Source of the DNA: an uncultured bacterium
GTDB taxonomy: Bacteria; Cyanobacteriota; Vampirovibrionia; Gastranaerophilales; Gastranaerophilaceae
Assembly: GCA_947428835.1 (NCBI GenBank)
Contig: CANENE010000017.1
Span: forward strand, 1-34,561
Length of the DNA: 34,561 nucleotides
Direction: 5' to 3'
A program made the translations under genes and the position numbers. The notes under the pieces were generated by a model, which saw only the letters and a program-made list of their open reading frames with translations, was not told the origin of the DNA and made no database searches. Every line of letters begins with the position of its first letter. Position 1 is the stretch's first letter. Shown piece by piece: positions 1-6,246 of this stretch.

Positions 1-1007
1 CTGATAATCCTGCTTCCATGGCTAATTGGTATCCAATAAATTCTACAGCCTCAACAGGACTAATGCTTTGTGACAATTCGGCATCAGGTGCCGCTGCCTC
101 TAATTGTGCTTACGCGGCTAGCTGCCCGGGTTCTTGTGATGGTAATTGCGGCTCGCACTTTGTGTGGACCAATAGTAATGGTGGTACTACTGCTCAAAGC
201 AGGCGTTTGCGTGGCGGTAGCTGGGTTGTAGAAACAGACGCTAAGTCAAACGCATTTAGTACCAGATGTATATTGGATACTGTTGCAAAAGATTTTGGAA
301 AAGAAGAAGAGAAAAAGCCTGATAACGAGATTTTAACTGATGATGATTGTCCCGATGGATGTAGTGTGTGCACAAAAGAAAAGTGTTATGTTTGTGAATC
401 AGACTATACATTAGATTCAGGAAAATGTACAAAAGAATGCAATCCTGAAACTGTAACGTTAGCAGGTACAAATACAAAAGTAACAAGATTTAATATGGGA
501 GATGACCCAAAGTGCTCAAGAGAGATAATAGAATCGGTGACAGGTGTTAAATTTGTACCTGTAGGTTCGCAATGCTCGGATGATTTGTGCTGTTGGTATG
601 GTACAACAGCCGTTGGTAGCACATGCACAAATGTAGGTAATATATATTCAGGATGCAATAGAACAGTATGCAAATGGTATGCTGCAAAGAAAATATGTGA
701 GTCAATTGGCAAGGGTTGGAAACTTCCTGATACATCAAATTCTATGGCAATTTGGTATCCTGCTAATTCTACATCATCAACAGGCTTGATGCTTTGCGAC
801 CTCTCGGCGTCTAGTGCCTCGGCCTCTCGGTGCACCTACACGGCTAGCTGCCCCGGCTCTTACGGTGGTAGCTGCCGCTCGCACCACGTGTGGGCTCGCA
901 GTGAGAGCGGTGGCGCTGCCCAGTATAGGTACCTGAATGGCGGTGCTTGGTACGAGGATACCCGCGATAAGTCGTACGCCTTTGGCGTCCGCTGTATTAA
1001 AGAATAA
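1..1007 (+). CDS. Secreted Cys-rich protein with two FISUMP/lectin-like domains (5' end missing)
   Basis: The frame is open from the left edge (codons begin at base 3) and stops with TAA at 1005-1007. The ATG at 18 is internal, because the residues before it (DNPAS) match the same place in the second domain. Two homologous domains are visible: one ends near base 270 with 'RCILD', the other runs from about 440 to the stop and ends 'RCIKE'. Between them lies a Cys-rich linker (CPDGC, CTKEKC, CESDYTL). Each domain carries a 'GWKLP'-like element, 'TGLMLCD', 'SCPGS', 'VW' and 'GG-W', as in FISUMP/formylglycine-enzyme-like C-type lectin folds. By analogy with the paralogues at 8278-9381 and 33169 onwards, the missing N-terminus probably holds a type IV prepilin leader, making this an exported surface protein. 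The 3' end has strikingly high GC. The exact ligand is unknown. Confidence 0.8.
   Translation, partial: DNPASMANWYPINSTASTGLMLCDNSASGAAASNCAYAASCPGSCDGNCGSHFVWTNSNGGTTAQSRRLRGGSWVVETDAKSNAFSTRCILDTVAKDFGKEEEKKPDNEILTDDDCPDGCSVCTKEKCYVCESDYTLDSGKCTKECNPETVTLAGTNTKVTRFNMGDDPKCSREIIESVTGVKFVPVGSQCSDDLCCWYGTTAVGSTCTNVGNIYSGCNRTVCKWYAAKKICESIGKGWKLPDTSNSMAIWYPANSTSSTGLMLCDLSASSASASRCTYTASCPGSYGGSCRSHHVWARSESGGAAQYRYLNGGAWYEDTRDKSYAFGVRCIKE
54..269 (+). repeat. Variable-region-like segment A (internal domain)
   Basis: This segment encodes the C-terminal half of the first lectin-like domain and aligns codon for codon with segments B (780-1004) and C (8281-8505, minus). Fixed codons (Trp, Cys, Gly, 'GCTAGCTG') alternate with codons that differ at their first two bases and end in C or T. 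It is less GC-rich than B or C, so it may be an older or inactive copy. Confidence 0.5.
780..1004 (+). repeat. Variable-region-like segment B (DGR-like hypervariable 3' end)
   Basis: This is the last 75 codons of the left-edge gene. By hand count GC is about 61% over 781-1004, against about 39% over 601-720 of the same gene. Adenine falls from about 37% to about 14% (781-960). Differences from segment C concentrate in the first two positions of NNY codons, with Trp, Cys and Gly scaffold codons conserved. This fits adenine-directed mutagenesis of an AAY-rich template. No template copy is in the window. Confidence 0.55.
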
Positions 1008-1013
1008 ATTAAA

Positions 1014-1047
1014 AAACAGGTTTCATGTTATTTTTTGTGTTAGATTA
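1014..1047 (+). repeat. 34-nt conserved 3' flank, copy 1
   Basis: This noncoding block starts 6 nt after the stop codon and is identical base for base to the reverse complement of 8237-8270, which lies in the same place behind the pilin-like gene at 8278-9381. The two coding regions have diverged at synonymous sites, so identity here suggests selection, gene conversion, or a cis-acting site. It lies between the variable segment and a hairpin. Confidence 0.85.
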
Positions 1048-1048
1048 T

Positions 1049-1079
1049 GAGGCTTTAATATATCAAAGCCTCTTTTTTT
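1049..1079 (+). terminator. Rho-independent terminator / post-VR hairpin
   Basis: A perfect 8-bp stem GAGGCTTT/AAAGCCTC (1049-1056 with 1065-1072) is followed by seven T (1073-1079). It lies just after the 34-nt conserved block. It would terminate the left-edge gene, and a hairpin at this place is also what DGR target sites use. Confidence 0.85.
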
Positions 1080-1089
1080 ACCACCCGTC

Positions 1090-1110
1090 ACCCTGAACTC
1101 GTTTCAGGGT
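1090..1110. repeat. Intergenic palindromic repeat, copy 1
   Basis: 8-bp inverted repeat ACCCTGAA/TTCAGGGT around a CTCGT loop, followed by CTGA. The family recurs at 8040-8060 and 8114-8134. Similar short palindromes are scattered through many bacterial genomes. Confidence 0.75.
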
Positions 1111-1372
1111 CTGACCAGGTCTGTGTATTAAATCTGTTTTTACATTCCAAAACATCAGATGCGCAAACAAGTTCAGTATGACGTAATTAAAAAATAAAAT
1201 AAAGTAAGCGGCTATACACCCGAGAACCGGACTATCACCGTCACAAACCCAATTAAATAAAAATTGCCAAAATGTAAACAAATGTAACAAAAAAAGTATA
1301 TACTGAAATCATAATAAGTATATCGTTTTTATATATATGTAAGTGTTAATTAAAACGAAAAGGTAAAAAGAT
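1111..1372. other. Intergenic stretch with repeat remnants and leader of the coiled-coil gene
   Basis: No gene is supported here. The first ~90 bases look like the degraded remainder of the palindromic-repeat block (ending in GTATGACG near 1185). The rest is very AT-rich and ends in the leader of the gene at 1373, with AAAGGT upstream of its ATG and one inverted copy of the 12-bp TTAACACTTACA motif at 1338-1349. No clean -35/-10 pair was found. Confidence 0.5.
1338..1349 (-). promoter_or_regulatory. TTAACACTTACA motif, copy 1 (inverted)
   Basis: Exact reverse complement of the 12-bp motif that also occurs at 1842-1853 and 1927-1938. This copy lies 24 nt upstream of the start codon of the coiled-coil gene. 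Confidence 0.45.
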
Positions 1373-1789
1373 ATGGCAGCTACATGGCTCACAATTCAAA
1401 GTTATAAACAAAAATCCGCTGATTTAGAATTTCAGGCAACTACATCATATGAAACAAAACTTTTAAAACAAAAAATTTCTGCAAATGAAAAAGCAGACGT
1501 TATCCTTGAATTCAATACCGATAAAGAAATTATCAGAAACAAAATGGAAGGTATTGAAGATAAAACAGGAAGCGAATACAAAGATTGTTTAGCTGAACTT
1601 CAAGAACTTCAAGATGCAAAAGATGATGCCCTAAAACTTATTGAAGATGAAGCAAAAAGATACGAAGAAGAAATCGACCAGGAAGTAAGCAGCCTTCAAA
1701 CTCAAAAAGAAGCAGTTGATGCTGATGTAGAATCATTAGAACAAGCAAGACAAGAAGACATCGAAAGCTTCTATGATATGTTCCAATAA
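1373..1789 (+). CDS. Acidic coiled-coil protein of unknown function
   Basis: 138 residues starting at ATG with AAAGGT about 9 nt upstream. From about residue 25 the protein is almost entirely charged heptad-like helix, rich in Glu, Lys, Asp and Gln. There is no signal peptide, membrane segment, Cys or recognisable catalytic motif. It ends 'YDMFQ'. It stands alone, with palindromic repeats upstream and a long-stem hairpin downstream, and it is framed by three copies of a 12-bp motif. The first residues (MAATWLTIQSY) are hydrophobic enough to seed an interaction. I do not recognise the family; a filament, tether or chaperone-like role is possible but unsupported. Its acidity argues against the basic DGR accessory protein Avd. 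Confidence 0.8.
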   Translation: MAATWLTIQSYKQKSADLEFQATTSYETKLLKQKISANEKADVILEFNTDKEIIRNKMEGIEDKTGSEYKDCLAELQELQDAKDDALKLIEDEAKRYEEEIDQEVSSLQTQKEAVDADVESLEQARQEDIESFYDMFQ

Positions 1790-1814
1790 TAAAGATTTAA
1801 ATTAAAGCTTATAC

Positions 1815-1898
1815 AAGCGCAAAGACAAATAAATTTAATTTTTAACACTTACACTTACAAACCTTTTCCATTAAAAGTTTTTGCGCTTTTCTTTTTTT
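1815..1898 (+). terminator. Long-loop hairpin with T tract
   Basis: A perfect 9-bp inverted repeat AAGCGCAAA (1815-1823) / TTTGCGCTT (1880-1888), followed by TTTT-C-T7, ends the transcript of the coiled-coil gene. The 56-nt loop is unusually long for a simple terminator and holds one copy of the TTAACACTTACA motif. Confidence 0.5.
1842..1853 (+). promoter_or_regulatory. TTAACACTTACA motif, copy 2
   Basis: Exact 12-bp copy inside the loop of the downstream hairpin, followed by a partial repeat (CTTACAA). Confidence 0.4.
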
Positions 1899-1926
1899 AA
1901 AAAATATTTTCCAATACCTTTTCAAA

Positions 1927-1938
1927 TTAACACTTACA
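1927..1938 (+). promoter_or_regulatory. TTAACACTTACA motif, copy 3
   Basis: Exact 12-bp copy between the hairpin and the end of gpsA, again followed by a partial repeat (ACTTACAAC). Confidence 0.4.
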
Positions 1939-1973
1939 CAACTTACAACATTTGCACTTTTAAAATTAAATAT

Positions 1974-2966
1974 TTAATCTTCGGTTTTAAGTTTTCTATT
2001 CATAAGCTTATCTAAGATTTCCTGGTTTGTGATATCAGTATAGACTGCTTCATAAATCGCATTAGATAAAGGCAGGTCGATATTTAGCTTTTTACCAAGT
2101 TCTACAAGAGCTTTAGAGGTCTTAACACCTTCTGCGACAGAACCAAGCTCACCTAAAATATCATCAATTTTTTTACCTTTAGCAATCATAGTGCCGACTG
2201 TGAAATTTCTTGAATAGGGGCTTGTCGCCGTTGCAATCAAATCGCCCATACCTGATAGCCCGTATAATGTTTGAGCTTTAGCGCCAAGAGCCGTGCTTAC
2301 TCTAACCATCTCTGCCATACCGCGGGTTAGAAGCGAACCTTTCAAATTATCTCCAAGACCCATAGCATTTGCAAATCCTGAAGCTATAGCTATGACGTTT
2401 TTGAGGCTGCCGCCTAGTTCTACTCCGGCCATATCATCATTTGCATATAGTCTGAAAAGAGATGGAACAGTAAGATGTTTTTGAACTTTTTTAGCAACTT
2501 CTATGTCATTTGAAGCAATGGAAGCCAAAGTAGGCTTGCCTTCCAGGATTTCTCTTGCAAGTGTTGGGCCCGATAATACTGCAAAATTAATATCAGGAAG
2601 TTCTTCTAAAATAACTTCTGACATTCTTTTTAGGCTTGGAAGCTCAATTCCTTTTGATAAATTTACAAGGATTTGATTATCTTTAAGCCCGATTTGCTTA
2701 ATTTGCTGACATACAGGGCGGATACCTCCTGTAGCTACTACAAGAAGAATAATTTCAGCATCTTTAAGAGCTATTTTAAGGTCATCTGTGATTTCAACTT
2801 TTTTATCAAGTTCGATTTTGAGCGGCTTTTCAATTCTTTTTTCATTTTTAAGCATTGGGGTAATATCTTGGCTTCTTCCCCAAACGCAGATTTCATCAAA
2901 GTTATTATTTAATAACTTTGCAATTGTAAGACCCCAACACCCCGGTCCAAGAACAGTAAGTTTCAT
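1974..2966 (-). CDS. gpsA: NAD(P)H-dependent glycerol-3-phosphate dehydrogenase
   Basis: 330 residues, the normal length for GpsA (EC 1.1.1.94). It makes sn-glycerol 3-phosphate from dihydroxyacetone phosphate for phospholipid synthesis, in the cytosol. Visible motifs: the Rossmann dinucleotide loop GPGCWG at residues 7-12, 'NLSKGIE' near 102-108, the catalytic lysine in 'GSLKN' (K189), and 'GLSGMGDLIATATSPYSRN' in two stretches near 236-254, with the substrate-binding arginine. Its ATG abuts the stop codon of the upstream transporter gene with no spacer. The ribosome site AAGGAG lies inside the end of that gene, so the two are almost certainly cotranscribed and translationally coupled. Confidence 0.95.
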   Translation of the reverse strand: MKLTVLGPGCWGLTIAKLLNNNFDEICVWGRSQDITPMLKNEKRIEKPLKIELDKKVEITDDLKIALKDAEIILLVVATGGIRPVCQQIKQIGLKDNQILVNLSKGIELPSLKRMSEVILEELPDINFAVLSGPTLAREILEGKPTLASIASNDIEVAKKVQKHLTVPSLFRLYANDDMAGVELGGSLKNVIAIASGFANAMGLGDNLKGSLLTRGMAEMVRVSTALGAKAQTLYGLSGMGDLIATATSPYSRNFTVGTMIAKGKKIDDILGELGSVAEGVKTSKALVELGKKLNIDLPLSNAIYEAVYTDITNQEILDKLMNRKLKTED

Positions 2967-4790
2967 CTATTCTCCTTTTTGAATTTCTAATTCTTCTTTT
3001 TGTTTTTCAAGATTATCTACAAATGGCGTATTTTTTTTCATTTGTATTTTTTGAATTTTAATTCCATCCACCTCTAAAATTGTGTAGGTAATGTTTTTAT
3101 CTTCAACGATATCGCCTTTTTCAGGCTCTCTTCCAAGAAGCCCAAAGACATATCCTCCGATGGTTTGGAAGTCTTCATTTGGAATGTCTTGGTCAAAGCG
3201 CTCATTGATATCATCTATGCTTGCTTTAGATAGAACATTTATAATAAAATCATCAACTTTTTCTATTTCTGCATTTTCAACTTTATCAAATTCATCATAA
3301 ATTTCACCTACAATTTCTTCGATAATATCTTCAATAGTAACAATACCTTCAATGCCGCCGTGTTCGTCCACAATAGCTGCTATTTGATTTTTTGAAGAAG
3401 TAAAATCAGATAATAAATCAGAAATAAATTTGTTTTCAGGAATAATCATAAGGTCGCGCGCAAGCGTTTTGATTGAAAAATCTGAAGTTATATTATTATT
3501 CTTAATAACTTTTAAAACATCTTTTGCATTGATTACACCAAGAATGTTATCAACATTATCTTCATAAACGGGAATTCTTGTGTGTCCGGAGCTTATTATT
3601 ATATCAGCAAGTTCGTATATTGAAGCGGAAGCTTCTACAAAGACGATTTCTGTTCTTGGGACCATAATTTCTCTAACAACTGCATTTGCAAAAGAAAAGA
3701 AATTAGATAGCATTGTTGCCTCATGCCCGTCTATGGCACCTATGTTTTGTCCTTCTTTGATTAGTTTTTCAAATTTTTCTTCCCAGTTATCTTCGGCATC
3801 AAATGCTTCCAGTTCAATTGTAACGTGATTTACATTGCGAACGTATTTTTTAATTTTTCTTTCCAGCATCTGCGCGATATCATCGGCATCTTTCATTTGG
3901 GTTTCAGGGTCAACTTCAATTTTCATATTGATTACAAGCCCGCCTGTTCCAAGATCCATTGTCTTAAGCTCGGAAACATTGGTGATACCGTGGATTGTTC
4001 CTGCAACATTTCTTATAATTTCTTCTGTTCTTGGCTGTGCCGATTGAACGGTGAGGCTGTTTACATTGTTTTTAATTAAATAAATTGCAAGTAAAAACAG
4101 AATTAAACCGATAATGATAGAAGCGATAGCATCGGGAATATAGGCATATTGAGCAGGTATTAATTTTGCAATACATAGAGAAATTAAAGCAGTAACTACC
4201 CCTAAAAATGCGGCAGTATCTTCGTACCAAACAAATTTGGTTGTGGGAGACTGGATTTTTCTAATATGTTTTAAAGATATAAGAAATCTTTTAAAAGGAT
4301 TTCTTTCAACAACCTGTGCTTCAACAATAACGGCATCTGTAGCACTGTTTACTGCCCAAGCTTCAAAGCACAGGCTTAAAACAAGAGCAACAGCAATATA
4401 ATTAAAATTATCTAAAAGTTCTTTGGAACTGTGTGCGCCAATTAACTTATCAAACCCGTGGAAAATTGCAACAAATGTACCAATTAACATTAATAATGAT
4501 GCAAACATTGCCCAAACATTAGCTTCCAAACCATATCCAAAGGGATGCTCGCTATCAGCGGGACGCGAACCTCTTTTTATCCCAACCAAAAGACAAATGC
4601 TATTAAAAGAATCAACACCGCTATGGATGGATTCAGCAAGCATTGCCGAACTTTTTGAAAAAAGAAAACAGACAAATTTAATTAGCGCAATACCAATGTT
4701 TGCAACAAACGCCCTTATTACTGCGTTTAGTTTTACTTTTCCTTCGTTATGTTCTATATTTTCCGTTTGTATGTTACTGTCTTCTGTCAT
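2967..4790 (-). CDS. CDF-family cation transporter fused to CBS pair and CorC/HlyC domain
   Basis: 607 residues. Residues ~20-330 are a cation diffusion facilitator: transmembrane helices, 'AESIHSGVDS' near 52-61, 'EHPFGYG' near 81-87, 'WYEDTAAFLG' near 188-197, and a cytoplasmic ferredoxin-like tail near 260-330. The E-D in place of the usual His/Asp of helix 5 recalls the ZnT9-like branch. Residues ~350-500 hold a linker and CBS pair ('MVPRTEIVFV', 'GHTRIPVY', 'VDEHGGIEGIVTIEDIIEEIVGEI' in part), and ~510-580 the CorC/HlyC transporter-associated domain ('QTIGGYVFGLLGR'). The second half is what normally follows a CNNM/DUF21 membrane domain in CorB/CorC proteins, so a CDF pore seems to have replaced it. 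It probably exports a divalent metal (Zn, Fe or Mg) under nucleotide control. It is followed without a gap by gpsA. Confidence 0.9.
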   Translation of the reverse strand: MTEDSNIQTENIEHNEGKVKLNAVIRAFVANIGIALIKFVCFLFSKSSAMLAESIHSGVDSFNSICLLVGIKRGSRPADSEHPFGYGLEANVWAMFASLLMLIGTFVAIFHGFDKLIGAHSSKELLDNFNYIAVALVLSLCFEAWAVNSATDAVIVEAQVVERNPFKRFLISLKHIRKIQSPTTKFVWYEDTAAFLGVVTALISLCIAKLIPAQYAYIPDAIASIIIGLILFLLAIYLIKNNVNSLTVQSAQPRTEEIIRNVAGTIHGITNVSELKTMDLGTGGLVINMKIEVDPETQMKDADDIAQMLERKIKKYVRNVNHVTIELEAFDAEDNWEEKFEKLIKEGQNIGAIDGHEATMLSNFFSFANAVVREIMVPRTEIVFVEASASIYELADIIISSGHTRIPVYEDNVDNILGVINAKDVLKVIKNNNITSDFSIKTLARDLMIIPENKFISDLLSDFTSSKNQIAAIVDEHGGIEGIVTIEDIIEEIVGEIYDEFDKVENAEIEKVDDFIINVLSKASIDDINERFDQDIPNEDFQTIGGYVFGLLGREPEKGDIVEDKNITYTILEVDGIKIQKIQMKKNTPFVDNLEKQKEELEIQKGE

Positions 4791-4935
4791 ATATAGTTAA
4801 TAAGCTGCTTGTGTGTATAATAATAATATATGCAAAACGCTAATTTTGCAATTTCTTATTAAAAATATATAAATATTCCTGATGTTTATAATATAATGAT
4901 ATTTGTACTATGCTAAAACAAAGGAAGTAAAATTT

Positions 4936-6180
4936 TTGAAAGGCTCTAAACAGCTTACTTTACATATATTTATAGCATTAATCCTCGGTGTTTTGTGCGG
5001 TTGGATTGTGCCTGATTTTGCAATTAAGATGCAGCCATTGGGCGATATATTTTTAAGAATGGTTAAAATGATAATCGCGCCTTTAATTTTTGCAACTTTA
5101 ACAGTCGGTATAGCAGGTCACGGAGACGTTAAAAACCTTGGCAAAATCGGGCTTAAAACAATAGTTTATTTTGAAATTGCAACAACAATAGCACTTATTT
5201 TAGGGCTTGTTATGGCAAATGTATTAAAACCGGGAGTCGGTTTTAACATTGATTTAAATTCGGTTTCAATGAATGCAGTTCAAGGAATGCAGACTGTTCA
5301 GGCGCATTCATTTGTTGATATGCTTATTGAATCGGTTCCGGTAAGCATCGTTGAATCCATGGCAAAAGGGGATTTGCTGCAAATTGTTGTATTTGCAATA
5401 TTTTTTGCTCTTGCTATTTGTTCAATTGGCCCAAAAGCGCGCCCTGTGCTGGATTTTTTGCACAGTACCTGCGATATTATGTTTAAATTTACGGAATATG
5501 TTATGAAATTTGCACCAATCGGTGTTTTTGGGGCAATTTCTTCTGCAATAGGACATAACGGAATTGAAATTCTTCTAAGCTACGCAAAATTAATCGGTAT
5601 AACTTATCTTTCGCTTTGTGTGTTTATAGTTGCAGTTTTAGCTGTCGCTTGTAAAATTATCAATGTTCCTTTTATGGGATTATTAAAAATTATAAAAGAT
5701 CCGGCACTTCTTGCTTTTACAACTGCATCATCAGAAGCAGCACTTCCTAAAGCGATGGATAAAATGGAAAAATTTGGTGTCCCAAAAAGTATCGTAAGCT
5801 TTGTAATGCCAATGGGATATACTTTTAACCTTGATGGGTCTACTTTATATCTGACGCTTGCCACCTTATTTTGCGCACAAATAGCAGGAATTGACCTGCC
5901 GATTGATAAGCAATTGATGATAATGTTTACTTTAATGCTCACTTCAAAAGGAATAGCAGGGGTGCCGAGAGTTTCTCTTGTTATTTTAACAGGGACTTTA
6001 ACAAGCTTTAATCTGCCTTTGGTTGGCGTTGCAATTTTATTGGGAATTGATCAAATCCTCGATATGGGAAGAACAACAGTCAATCTAATTGGAAATTGTG
6101 TTGCAACAGCCGTTGTTGCAAGATGGGAAAATGAATTTGACCACAAAAAGATGGAAGAATTTCTTTTGAAGGAAAAATAA
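4936..6180 (+). CDS. Dicarboxylate/amino acid:cation symporter (DAACS/SLC1 family)
   Basis: 414 residues from the TTG at 4936. That start has AAGGAA at 4921-4926, 9 nt upstream; an earlier TTG at 4903 lacks a ribosome site. The inner-membrane transporter probably takes up glutamate, aspartate or C4-dicarboxylates with H+ or Na+. Family signatures are clear: the serine-rich hairpin 'TTASSEAALPKAM', 'MPMGYTFNLDGSTLY' in the seventh helix, 'SKGIAGVPR' in hairpin 2, and 'DQILDMGRTTVNLIGN' in the eighth helix, where most members have GD rather than GN. About eight helices plus two hairpins are predictable. The gene is divergent from the CDF fusion gene, with a 145-nt gap. TATAAT at 4887-4892 may be its -10 box, though no good -35 was seen. 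Substrate cannot be fixed from sequence. Confidence 0.9.
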   Translation: MKGSKQLTLHIFIALILGVLCGWIVPDFAIKMQPLGDIFLRMVKMIIAPLIFATLTVGIAGHGDVKNLGKIGLKTIVYFEIATTIALILGLVMANVLKPGVGFNIDLNSVSMNAVQGMQTVQAHSFVDMLIESVPVSIVESMAKGDLLQIVVFAIFFALAICSIGPKARPVLDFLHSTCDIMFKFTEYVMKFAPIGVFGAISSAIGHNGIEILLSYAKLIGITYLSLCVFIVAVLAVACKIINVPFMGLLKIIKDPALLAFTTASSEAALPKAMDKMEKFGVPKSIVSFVMPMGYTFNLDGSTLYLTLATLFCAQIAGIDLPIDKQLMIMFTLMLTSKGIAGVPRVSLVILTGTLTSFNLPLVGVAILLGIDQILDMGRTTVNLIGNCVATAVVARWENEFDHKKMEEFLLKEK

Positions 6181-6246
6181 AAATAAAATTTTTTATTTAC
6201 GCTTTTTATATCTATTGCAGCGAGGATATTAAAAGAAAGTAAATTT

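Noticed and set aside
404-835. Long minus-strand frame opposite the left-edge gene (143 codons)
   Set aside because: It is antisense to a clearly conserved Cys-rich coding region; the same shadow appears opposite the paralogue at 8504-8773.
1078-1290. Minus-strand reading frame ending in a 'TLKRVQGDGW'-like tail
   Set aside because: It is the translation of the palindromic repeat block, has no ribosome site, and this tail is a common artefact of such repeats.
1373-1789. Coiled-coil protein as DGR accessory protein Avd
   Set aside because: The size is similar, but Avd is basic and forms a compact four-helix bundle. This protein is strongly acidic with long heptads, and no reverse transcriptase is nearby.
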